Positions 1 to 6,122 of a DNA stretch of 6,670 nucleotides are shown in pieces; position 1 is the stretch's first letter, and every line of letters starts with the position of its first letter. The translations under genes were made by a program, and so were the position numbers. Source of the stretch: JAGPUQ01 sp036677085 (GTDB taxonomy: Bacteria > Pseudomonadota > Gammaproteobacteria > Pseudomonadales > Porticoccaceae). Location of the stretch: positions 1-6,670 of the forward strand of contig JAKFFI010000046.1 of NCBI GenBank assembly GCA_036677085.1. The letters run 5' to 3'. The notes beneath the pieces were generated by a model, which saw only the letters and a program-made list of their open reading frames with translations, ran no database searches and was not told the DNA's origin.

Positions 1-1127
1 GGCAGCAGGCCGAGGGCCTGCGAGGCGCCATAGCTGGTGGTCACGATGTCCACGGCCGGGTTCTGGAAGGCCGCGGCGTGCGACTCGGCGCTGCCAAGCA
101 CGCCCTCCACGAAGAAGACGATGGCGTCCGGGTTGGCGTTGAGCACGGCTGCGGAGGTGCCCACGCCGTGCGCATTCTTCTCCGCCGTCGGCTTCAGGTA
201 GGGCACGGCGCCTTCCGCCGCCAGGGAGGTGGCGATGATGTTGGTGCCCGCGAAGTGGTACCGCTCGCCGCGCTTCACGTTGTTCCAGAAGGCGGCGTCC
301 GCGGCGATGTCGGCCGCGAAGTTGCCGGTGCGGGTCAGCTTCACCACGTGTTGCGGCTTCACGCCCAGCTCCGCGAGGACCTCGAGGGTCACCGACGACG
401 GACGCTGGTAGTGGAACGCGTGGTAGGGGTTGATCGCGGAGTCGATGTCGGCCACCACCACGCGCGGACGGTCGGGATCGGACGGCATGGAGACCTCCGT
501 GCCGGAGCAGCCGTACCCGTTGGGGACGGACCCGATCGGCGTGCCGGGGCACTCGTCGTAGGCATCCACCACGCCATCGCCGTCGGCGTCCTGGGTGGTC
601 GTCGCCAACTCGGCGTCGAGCGTCACCTGGGCGTCGTAGGCGCTTGCGAGCTGCGAGTACGGAACGGCCCGGATCGTGTACGTGTTCGTGCCGCCCACGG
701 CCGGGAACGACACCGCTTCGCTACCGCTGCTGGTCTCGGCGTCGGCGATGGTGGTGCCGGCGGCGTCGAGCACGTAGAGGTCGTAATCGGACGTGGCGTC
801 GGCGGGGGCGATCGCCACCTTGATCGATGCACCCGGATGGGTTTGCAGGTAGTCCACGGGCAGCGTCACCGTGAGCGCGTAATCGTCGCAGGGCGCCACG
901 TCGGGCACGCAGGTGAGCGATCCCGAGGTGGCTGTGACGTTCGGTGCGGTGAACGGTCCGCCGGTGTAGGCAGCCGTCCGCTGCGCGTCACTGATGGTGC
1001 CGCCCTTGGCCGTCGCGGCTGCAGCTGCCGCGTCCAGTGTCGTGCTCTGTGTCGTGTCCAGTGTCGACGCCAGTGCCACGGCCGCCGCGATGAAGAGGAT
1101 GATTGCCGCCGGCTTGCCGTATTTCAT
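1..1127 (-). CDS. Secreted subtilisin-like (S8 family) peptidase, 5' part, runs off the left edge
   Basis: The first 375 codons are open. Start: ATG at 1127, beginning MKYGKPAAI; Lys2 and Lys5 precede a hydrophobic Ala-rich stretch (about 7-21), a Sec-type signal peptide with likely cleavage near ALA-S (20/21). Residues ~60-170 look like a PPC-type beta-sandwich with two cysteines (C72, C79). Residues 179-206 form a thrombospondin-3/OmpA-linker calcium loop (DADGDGVVDAYDECPGTP, then a GYGC end). The catalytic domain starts near 220: the Asp motif is VVVADIDSAINPYH (probable Asp228; D-S-A where D-S/T-G is usual), the His motif is HGVGTSAAV (His319), and VDIVTTSYGA (358-367) fits the strand before the oxyanion site. 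The catalytic Ser lies beyond the window, so activity cannot be judged. No strong Shine-Dalgarno is visible; GGTGGG lies just upstream. A GTG at 1199 is in frame, but a 1-nt indel against the paralogous leader argues against it. Third codon positions are very GC-rich. Confidence 0.8.
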   Translation of the reverse strand, partial: MKYGKPAAIILFIAAAVALASTLDTTQSTTLDAAAAAATAKGGTISDAQRTAAYTGGPFTAPNVTATSGSLTCVPDVAPCDDYALTVTLPVDYLQTHPGASIKVAIAPADATSDYDLYVLDAAGTTIADAETSSGSEAVSFPAVGGTNTYTIRAVPYSQLASAYDAQVTLDAELATTTQDADGDGVVDAYDECPGTPIGSVPNGYGCSGTEVSMPSDPDRPRVVVADIDSAINPYHAFHYQRPSSVTLEVLAELGVKPQHVVKLTRTGNFAADIAADAAFWNNVKRGERYHFAGTNIIATSLAAEGAVPYLKPTAEKNAHGVGTSAAVLNANPDAIVFFVEGVLGSAESHAAAFQNPAVDIVTTSYGASQALGLL

Positions 1128-1204
1128 CTCGAACCCACCATCGCCATTGAAGCGTCCACTGTCGTTTCCGGAGGAGGTGGCAGCAATCAGGGGATTCACT
1201 CAGT
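948..1204 (-). repeat. Leader/signal-peptide direct repeat, copy A (in the S8 peptidase gene)
   Basis: This segment is a near-copy of 4241-4489 in the same orientation. It covers the untranslated leader, the start codon and about the first 60 codons. Identical runs include 28 nt at the start codon (1100-1127 against 4384-4411) and 43 nt at 1020-1062 against 4304-4346, with synonymous positions also identical. The coding part differs by a 9-nt (3-codon) indel near codon 48; the leader differs by a 1-nt indel. Weaker similarity (TGAGG..GAAAC on the minus strand) continues to about 1230. Confidence 0.9.
1179..1204 (-). promoter_or_regulatory. Conserved 26-nt untranslated leader block, copy A
   Basis: On the minus strand this block contains GAATCCCCTGATTGCTGCC and is identical to 4464-4489. 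It lies 52-77 nt upstream of the S8 peptidase ATG. It is noncoding: the 1-nt indel between it and the ATG breaks any shared reading frame. It holds a short dyad AATC-CCCT-GATT. It lies downstream of the preceding gene's terminator, so it belongs to this gene's own promoter/leader. Whether it acts as DNA (an operator or core promoter) or as 5'-UTR RNA cannot be told; no convincing -35/-10 pair was recognised. Confidence 0.5.
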
Positions 1205-1234
1205 TGGGCAGAGTTTCTTCCTCATTGAGGGCAG

Positions 1235-1264
1235 AAAATTGGCCGGATCGTTTCCGGCCAATTT
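1235..1264 (-). terminator. Rho-independent terminator of the FG-GAP gene
   Basis: A perfect 11-bp inverted repeat (AAATTGGCCGG at 1236-1246 and CCGGCCAATTT at 1254-1264) encloses a 7-nt loop. On the minus strand the stem ends in TTTT followed by CTG. It starts 16 nt after the FG-GAP stop codon (TAG, 1280-1282) and lies before the S8 peptidase leader, so the two tandem minus-strand genes are probably separate transcription units. Confidence 0.8.
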
Positions 1265-1279
1265 CTCTTTTGGCTTTGG

Positions 1280-4200
1280 CTAAGGTTGTCGGCGAACAAG
1301 CGGCGTGGCAGCCGCCCACACCGATGTTCCGCCGAGTCCGAAGTTCACGACCTTGAACTGGTAAAGGCCGGTCCGCGTGATTGGATGGTTGATCACCGCC
1401 ACGCCGTTGGTTGAATGCGCCACTGACAGAATCGATCCGGAGGGGTCCATCAGGACCAACTGGATCGGAATGCCGTTGCTTGCCTCGGCCACCAGTGAGA
1501 TGTCGCTGACGCCCGTGCCGACATCGATCTGGTTGAGCAGATCCTGGCCGATCCCGAGCGTCCCCTGCCAAATACTGGTTTGACCTGGTCCCGACGCCGG
1601 CTGCGCGCTCGATGCAGCGCTTACCAACGTGAATTTGTCCAGGTAAACGCTGCCATTGATCGCTCGCAGTTCCAGGGTATGCGTTCCCTGTCCAAGCCTG
1701 TCGAATGTCACGCTCTGTCCGAACACCGGAGCGCGCAACGTGCCCTGCGTGCCGTTGTAGTTGATCGAACCCATCCGAACGCCGTCCAGATAAATGTCGG
1801 CGCTTCCGCCATTTGGGCTGGTGGCGTAGTGATACGTGATCGACCCGCTGTCGTCGTGGACGTCAAACGCAAGTCTTGCGTGATGTTGCGGCGATTGACT
1901 GCTATTCATGCCGAAATGGCCGTCGCTTGCACTCGGGTGCGCGACCCTGTGCCATCCATCGGAATAGTCGATCCGATGGTCGTCGTCTTCAATATCCGCC
2001 TCGGTCGAAGATCGCGCGGTGGCGTTGAGCAGTACCGAAACGAACCCGGTTTCTATACCCAGTGTGGTGGCGTCGCTTATGACTGCGATATCCGCCGTGC
2101 CGTCCACGTCATAGTCGGCCACCACCATTTTCCCCGCGTACGCTGGCAGTCCCCCCAACTTGATGGGGCTTAAACGGAATGTCCCGTCACCCGCACCGTC
2201 AAGAATCCGCACCTGTGTCGAATTGCTGTCCGAGACAGCAATATCCAGATTGCCGTCGGCGTTGAAGTCTCCGAGCTGGCTGTCATCAAAAGTAACCCAG
2301 GCGTCCGTTCCCGCTGTATAGGCGGCCCGCGGCTTGAACGTCCCGTCGCCATTGCCCAGATAGATCGAGACATCGTCGAAAGCGATATGGATCCCCGACA
2401 GATCCTGTTTGCCATCACCGTTGAAGTCTGCGGCGTGCAACGAGGTCAGCGACCGAACGTCTGGCAGCACGACCTGATCCTGGAACGTTCCGTCGCCGTT
2501 GCCAAACAGGAGGGAAATGTTGAAATCATGGGAATTCGCGACGGCGATATCGGGCTTGCCGTCGCTGTTGAAGTCCGCAACCGCAAGAGATCGCGGGTAA
2601 TCACCAGTTGCATGGAATGCCGCGGGTTGAAAAGTCCCGTCGCCATTACCGAGGAATACGGAAACGTTGTCGTCACTACGATTCAGGTTGACAAGATCCA
2701 GCTTGCCGTCGCCATTCAAATCCCGGGCGACGATCTGATCGGGCACCCCGGTCGAATCAAGGCGCGTTCCCGGCTGCGCGAAGGTGCCGTCGCCATTTCC
2801 AAGCAGAATGGCAATTGTAAAAGCATCTCCGTTGGCTACACCGATGCCGGTTTCATAGCTGCCGTATTCAAAGCCGCCGGTTACAAAGCTGCCGGTGACG
2901 GCAAGATCTGGTCGGCCATCCGCATTGAAGTCACCCACCGCGACAGCGGCGGGTGTGAAGATCAGCGGATAACTGACTGCAGGCTTGAATGTGCCATCGC
3001 CGTTCCCGATCAGCACGGAGAGATCGAAGGTGTCCCGGTTGGTTACGACCAGATCTGGAGCGCCGTTCCCGTCAAAATCTCCCTCAGCGACAGCGTTGGG
3101 AACAATCCCGACTTCATGGCTCGGGGCGACGCGAAAGGTGCCGTCGCCCTTGTTCAGCACGATCAGCACGTCGCGTGAACGCATGTTGCCCAAGGCGACA
3201 TCCAGTTTGCCGTCGCCATCGAAATCGCCGGTGGACATGGCGCGCGGGGTGGCTCCGCCGGTGGCGTAGAGCACACCCTGCGCGAACGTGCCGTCCCCTT
3301 TGCCGATCAGGATACGGAGACCTGCGTCCGAGCCGTTTGCCGCCGCCAGATCGGCCTTGCCGTCGCCATTGAAGTCTCCGATCGTGACCGCCGGGGGGGC
3401 GCCGCCCGGATTGACCAGAGGCAAGAACGTACCGTCACCGCGACCCAACAGGACCGTTACGCCGCCGGAGCCAGCGGCGGAGTCTGCGACCGCCAGATCG
3501 AGGTTCCCATCACCGTTGAGGTCCCCCACGGCCGCATGCGCCGAGGCATTCCCCGGATAAACCGAGGTTGCAGGTTGGAAGGTGCCGTTGCCGTTGCCAA
3601 GCAGGATCGAAACGCCTGCCGTTTGGCTTACCGTGATCAGGTCTTGCTTGTTGTCGCGATTGAAGTCGCCGACGGTCATGAAGTCCACGTCCCCGACGCT
3701 GGTCGTCACCGCCGCCTGAAAGCTCCCATCGCCGCTGCCCGGCAGGACCGAGACGAACCCCGAGCTCGCGGTGACCGATCCGGCTGCGGCCACGTCGCGC
3801 TTGCCGTCGCCGGTGAAATCCGCAGTGGCAACGAACTTTGGAGTCGACCCGGCGGGAGCGCCCGTTGCGAACTTCAGCGGCGCCTGGAACGTTCCATCGC
3901 CATTGCCCGGCAGCAATGAGACATCGTTTGTACCCGTGTTGGCCGTGACCACGTCAAGCTTGGCGTCGCTGTTGAAATCCGCGGTGGCCAACTGGTTGGG
4001 AACTGTCCCTGCTCCCGTCGAGTAGGAGATTGCCGGCCCGAGGCTCCCATCGCATTGTCCAAGCAGAATCCACGCGTCGTCACCGCTGGTCACGGCGGTG
4101 TCGGGGGTTCCGTCGCCGTTGAAATCTCCCGCTGCAAGCCACGAGATCAACCCGCCACCGGCCATGAAGCTCATGGATGTGTTGAACCTCGGCGAGTCTC

Positions 4201-4411
4201 CCGGATCACACGAGGAGCGTGCCTGCGACATCGATTGCCCGGTGAACGGTTCGCCGGTGTTGGCATCCGTCTCACTGATGGTGCCGACCATGGACGTCGC
4301 GGATGCAGCTGCCGCGTCCAGTGTCGTGCTCTGTGTCGTGTCCAGTATCGAGGCCAGCGCGACGGCCGCCGCGAGGAAGAGGGTGATTGCCGCCGGCTTG
4401 CCGTATTTCAT
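1280..4411 (-). CDS. Secreted FG-GAP/VCBS repeat beta-propeller protein with C-terminal carbohydrate-binding-like and PPC-like domains
   Basis: This is a 1043-residue protein starting at ATG 4411 (MKYGKPAAITLF). An in-frame TTG at 4471 would add 20 residues ahead of the signal peptide, which is unlikely. Residues 1 to ~21 are a Sec signal peptide almost identical to that of the S8 peptidase downstream. Residues ~85-797 hold 14 repeats, each with a Ca-binding D-x-N-x-D-G-x-x-D loop (first Asp at 96, 145, 198, 249, 297, 346, 396, 445, 494, 564, 613, 662, 715, 766) and, in 12 of them, a following GxGDGTF-type turn. The period is 48-53 residues except for one 70-residue interval. Residues ~803-932 (RIDYSDGW ... 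GGSADIYLDGVRMG ... GTHTLELRAING) resemble a galactose-binding-like/CBM beta-sandwich. Residues ~944-1036 look like a PPC-type beta-sandwich. No catalytic motif was seen. Adhesion, glycan binding or a matrix role is inferred. The Shine-Dalgarno is weak (GAAGG, 10 nt before ATG). Codon third positions are less GC-rich than in the S8 gene. Confidence 0.9.
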   Translation of the reverse strand: MKYGKPAAITLFLAAAVALASILDTTQSTTLDAAAASATSMVGTISETDANTGEPFTGQSMSQARSSCDPGDSPRFNTSMSFMAGGGLISWLAAGDFNGDGTPDTAVTSGDDAWILLGQCDGSLGPAISYSTGAGTVPNQLATADFNSDAKLDVVTANTGTNDVSLLPGNGDGTFQAPLKFATGAPAGSTPKFVATADFTGDGKRDVAAAGSVTASSGFVSVLPGSGDGSFQAAVTTSVGDVDFMTVGDFNRDNKQDLITVSQTAGVSILLGNGNGTFQPATSVYPGNASAHAAVGDLNGDGNLDLAVADSAAGSGGVTVLLGRGDGTFLPLVNPGGAPPAVTIGDFNGDGKADLAAANGSDAGLRILIGKGDGTFAQGVLYATGGATPRAMSTGDFDGDGKLDVALGNMRSRDVLIVLNKGDGTFRVAPSHEVGIVPNAVAEGDFDGNGAPDLVVTNRDTFDLSVLIGNGDGTFKPAVSYPLIFTPAAVAVGDFNADGRPDLAVTGSFVTGGFEYGSYETGIGVANGDAFTIAILLGNGDGTFAQPGTRLDSTGVPDQIVARDLNGDGKLDLVNLNRSDDNVSVFLGNGDGTFQPAAFHATGDYPRSLAVADFNSDGKPDIAVANSHDFNISLLFGNGDGTFQDQVVLPDVRSLTSLHAADFNGDGKQDLSGIHIAFDDVSIYLGNGDGTFKPRAAYTAGTDAWVTFDDSQLGDFNADGNLDIAVSDSNSTQVRILDGAGDGTFRLSPIKLGGLPAYAGKMVVADYDVDGTADIAVISDATTLGIETGFVSVLLNATARSSTEADIEDDDHRIDYSDGWHRVAHPSASDGHFGMNSSQSPQHHARLAFDVHDDSGSITYHYATSPNGGSADIYLDGVRMGSINYNGTQGTLRAPVFGQSVTFDRLGQGTHTLELRAINGSVYLDKFTLVSAASSAQPASGPGQTSIWQGTLGIGQDLLNQIDVGTGVSDISLVAEASNGIPIQLVLMDPSGSILSVAHSTNGVAVINHPITRTGLYQFKVVNFGLGGTSVWAAATPLVRRQP
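2024..4129 (-). repeat. Coding array of 14 FG-GAP/VCBS repeats
   Basis: An approximately 150-bp coding period is visible in the DNA: codon runs for GNGDGTF and for DFNGDGK recur throughout (plus-strand strings such as CCGTCGCCATTGCC and CCGTCGCCATTGAAGTC). The copies have diverged, so they are old protein repeats and not a recent expansion. Loops 2 and 4 lack the usual Gly (DFNSDAKLD, DFNRDNKQD), and loop 8 has Asn for the central Asp (DFDGNGAPD). Confidence 0.85.
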
Positions 4412-4489
4412 TTCGAACGCACCTTCGTCGTTGAATGCCGAAGTGTCGTTTCCGGGGAGAGGCGGCAGCAATCAGGGGATTCACTCAGT
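4241..4489 (-). repeat. Leader/signal-peptide direct repeat, copy B (in the FG-GAP gene)
   Basis: This is the partner of 948-1204. Together the copies flank nearly the whole FG-GAP gene as direct repeats about 3.28 kb apart. Similarity ends inside the coding region at about codon 57 and, upstream, fades beyond the identical 26-nt block. Both mature proteins begin with TTLDAAAA- and GTIS-containing segments, then become unrelated. Confidence 0.9.
4464..4489 (-). promoter_or_regulatory. Conserved 26-nt untranslated leader block, copy B
   Basis: This block is identical to 1179-1204 and lies 53-78 nt upstream of the FG-GAP ATG. Just beyond it, the minus-strand sequence GCTGAGGGGGAAACC partly matches ATGAGGAAGAAACTC in copy A, so the conserved element may extend about 25 nt further upstream in both. 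Confidence 0.5.
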
Positions 4490-4549
4490 CAGGCGGTTTC
4501 CCCCTCAGCGGGGCCTGGCGCCGCATGTGGCTTCGGTGCTCGCGTAAAC

Positions 4550-4601
4550 GGCGCATTGCGACCAAAGGAAGTCCCCGTGGGACGCCTGCGGCTAATGCGC
4601 C
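4550..4601. other. Nested inverted repeat, possible structured element
   Basis: The outer arms GGCGCATT (4550-4557) and AATGCGCC (4594-4601) are perfect 8-bp complements. Inside them lies a second perfect dyad, GTCCC-CGT-GGGAC (4571-4583). There is no T-tract on either side, so it does not look like a terminator. It could be an operator, a transcribed hairpin in a leader, or chance in GC-rich DNA. Confidence 0.4.
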
Positions 4602-4663
4602 CTGCGAAAGAGCTCAATCGTCGATATCCAAAAAAGAGCCAGTGCAAATTTCCATGCTGTTGG

Positions 4664-4723
4664 CATGACCTGGAACAGCATGTCCTGGGACAGCATGTCC
4701 TGGAACAACATGTCCTGGAACCA
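4664..4723 (+). repeat. Four tandem copies of a 15-bp unit upstream of the SGNH hydrolase gene
   Basis: The units are CATGACCTGGAACAG, CATGTCCTGGGACAG, CATGTCCTGGAACAA and CATGTCCTGGAACCA, with no gaps; adjacent copies differ at one to three positions. Internal dyads occur (TGTCC-TG-GGACA across copy 2; CCTGG-AA-CCAGG at the end of copy 4). The array ends 99 bp before the hydrolase start. It may be a set of regulator-binding sites or a minisatellite formed by slippage. Confidence 0.85.
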
Positions 4724-4811
4724 GGTGATGTCGAAGTGGTTCGTGGGAGTACCTCTGGCACTGTTTCCCGCAATAGCCAATCCACACAGTCCTGCTTCAA
4801 TTCGCACGGAC

Positions 4812-4822
4812 AAGGATCAAGG
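4812..4822 (+). promoter_or_regulatory. Ribosome-binding site of the SGNH hydrolase gene
   Basis: AAGGATCAAGG carries two AAGG cores. The first (4812-4815) suits ATG 4823 and the second (4819-4822) suits ATG 4829. These two in-frame starts differ by only two residues, and both leave the signal peptide intact. Confidence 0.6.
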
Positions 4823-6097
4823 ATGACCATGCTTCGCCCAACGCTGAAGCGCGCGGCAACCGGTTTGCTGCTCTGCCTGATGGGCGCGGCGATGCCCGCC
4901 CAGTCCGCGACGGATGTTTCCACCACCGACGCGCATTGGGTCGCTGCCTGGCAGGCTGCTCCCGTCTCGGCGGGTCCGGCATTGAAGGCGCAGACCGTGC
5001 GCCAGCGCATCCGGACCAGCATCGGCGGATCGCGCGTGCGCATCCGGCTTTCCAATCTCTTCGGCACGGCGCCGGTGACGATCGGCCCGGTCCATGTGGC
5101 GAAGCCTGCGGGCGGGTCGGCCATCCAGCCGGGGACGGATCGCGCGGTGACCTTCGACGGCAAAGCGACCGTCACCATTGCCAAGGGCGGCGCTGTGCTC
5201 AGCGATCCGGTCACGTTTCCGCTGGCTGCGCTTGAAGAGCTCGCAGTGAGCTTGTACCTGCCTGATGGCACCGGTGAATCGACCGTGCACGGCTTCGGCA
5301 ACCAGGCCGCGTTCTTCGCAGACGGTGACGTCACGGCAGCGACGGAATTTCCTGAAGGCGAAACCGACAATGAAACCGACAATCGTCGCTACTTCCTGAC
5401 CGACGTGGAGGTGGCCGCCGATCCCGCCGCGCGTGTGATCGTGATCCTGGGGGATTCCATCACCGATGGTGTCGGGTCGACGGCGGACCAGAACGCGCGA
5501 TGGCCGGATGCGCTCGCGGCGCGACTGCAGGCCGATCCGATGTACGCCACGATCGCCGTCGTCAATGCGGGGATCGCCGGCAATCGCATCGTGAATGACG
5601 CCGTCGCGCCATACCGGGGGCCAAGTTCGCTCTCGCGGTTCGATCGTGATGTCCTGGATAAACCCGGCGTGCACGGGATCCTCCTGCTGCAGGGCAGTAA
5701 CGATATTTCCGCCGCCGATGTGTTGAAGGCGCCCAACGAGAAGTTGTCCGCCCAGCAGGTCATCGATGGCATGCAGACGCTGATCGCACGCGCGCATGCG
5801 AAGGGCGTCAAGGTCTGGGGAGCCACGTTGCTGCCAAACGGGGGCACGGATTTTCCAGCGCCCCCTACGGCGGCGGCCAAGGCAAAGCGCGAGGCAGTCA
5901 ACGCATGGATCCGCAACGCCGGTGCTTTCGATGGGGTCGTCGATTTCAACAGACTAATGCGCGATCCCGACCATCCGGACCGTCTCCTGCCTGCCTTCGA
6001 CAGCGGCGACCATCTGCATCCGAACGACGCCGGCTACAAAGCGATGGCCGCAGCGATCGATCTGCAATGGTTTGCCCAGGACCCGTCGCACCGGTGA
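4823..6097 (+). CDS. Secreted SGNH/GDSL-type hydrolase (XynE-like esterase)
   Basis: This 424-residue predicted exported carboxylester hydrolase probably removes acyl groups from a polysaccharide or other ester, as related XynE-type acetylxylan esterases do; the substrate is not determinable here. The N-terminus has Arg5, Lys9 and Arg10, then a hydrophobic core (11-25), with signal cleavage around residues 26-29 (PAQSA-T). Residues ~35-200 form the beta-rich N-terminal domain typical of this subgroup (RLSNLFG, SDPV, LAVSLYLPDG). The SGNH domain follows, with all blocks present: GDSITDG (Ser212, block I), NAGIAGN (Gly250-Asn254, block II), GSND (Asn293, block III) and DHLHPND (Asp396 and His399, block V). 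Catalysis is therefore expected. Start: ATG 4823 or 4829, chosen by the Shine-Dalgarno and signal peptide; the frame stays open far upstream, but that stretch crosses the intergenic region and is antisense to the FG-GAP gene. Cys18 is preceded by Leu and is not a lipobox. Divergent from the FG-GAP gene. Confidence 0.92.
   Translation: MTMLRPTLKRAATGLLLCLMGAAMPAQSATDVSTTDAHWVAAWQAAPVSAGPALKAQTVRQRIRTSIGGSRVRIRLSNLFGTAPVTIGPVHVAKPAGGSAIQPGTDRAVTFDGKATVTIAKGGAVLSDPVTFPLAALEELAVSLYLPDGTGESTVHGFGNQAAFFADGDVTAATEFPEGETDNETDNRRYFLTDVEVAADPAARVIVILGDSITDGVGSTADQNARWPDALAARLQADPMYATIAVVNAGIAGNRIVNDAVAPYRGPSSLSRFDRDVLDKPGVHGILLLQGSNDISAADVLKAPNEKLSAQQVIDGMQTLIARAHAKGVKVWGATLLPNGGTDFPAPPTAAAKAKREAVNAWIRNAGAFDGVVDFNRLMRDPDHPDRLLPAFDSGDHLHPNDAGYKAMAAAIDLQWFAQDPSHR
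5360..5383 (+). repeat. 12-bp tandem duplication in the hydrolase linker
   Basis: GAAACCGACAAT occurs twice without a gap, encoding ETDN-ETDN (residues 180-187) between the N-terminal domain and the SGNH domain. It keeps the frame and probably lies in a loop. Confidence 0.85.
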
Positions 6098-6122
6098 GGC
6101 CCTGCATTGGCCGCGCTTGGCC

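Larger units (their letters stand above)
4412..4822. other. Divergent intergenic region between the FG-GAP and SGNH hydrolase genes
   Basis: This 411-bp region holds the leader of the FG-GAP gene at its left end (4412-4489), a nested inverted repeat (4550-4601), an A-rich patch (CCAAAAAAGAG, 4628-4638), four 15-bp tandem repeats (4664-4723), and the ribosome-binding site of the hydrolase gene at its right end. Promoters for both divergent genes must lie here, but no unambiguous -35/-10 pair could be picked out. Open frames crossing it on either strand lack ribosome-binding sites and recognisable domains and are treated as chance. Confidence 0.6.

Noticed and set aside
1128..1199. Upstream GTG start for the S8 peptidase, adding 24 residues
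   Set aside because: The same GTG lies in a different frame in the FG-GAP copy because of a 1-nt indel, and the signal peptide begins at the conserved MKYGK.
78..1283. 401-codon plus-strand open frame opposite the S8 peptidase gene
   Set aside because: It has Arg/Gly/Val/His-rich low-information composition typical of the antisense of GC-rich coding DNA. The minus strand encodes clear S8 motifs and a signal peptide.
2387..3178. 263-codon plus-strand open frame opposite the FG-GAP repeats
   Set aside because: It is antisense to the repeat array; its own apparent repeats (AVAVxI, AVAI) are only the mirror of the GDGTF/DFNGDGK codons.
4664..4723. CRISPR array
   Set aside because: The units are only 15 bp, directly adjacent, with no spacers and no cas genes nearby.
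4754..4775. Possible sigma-54 promoter (TGGCAC followed by CCCGC)
   Set aside because: The -24-like half matches but the -12 TTGC element is absent.
4592..4813. 73-codon minus-strand frame with FQDML repeats and a hydrophobic end
   Set aside because: It starts with TTG, has no ribosome-binding site, and its repeats merely reflect the 15-bp tandem array, which leaves several frames open.
4055..4822. Plus-strand in-frame extension of the SGNH hydrolase by 256 codons
   Set aside because: It runs antisense through the FG-GAP gene start and the intergenic repeats, has no domain content, and would bury a good signal peptide and ribosome-binding site at 4812-4830.
4862..4882. Lipoprotein signal around Cys18 of the SGNH hydrolase
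   Set aside because: Leu precedes the Cys where Gly, Ala or Ser is required; an ordinary Sec cleavage site follows near residues 26-29.
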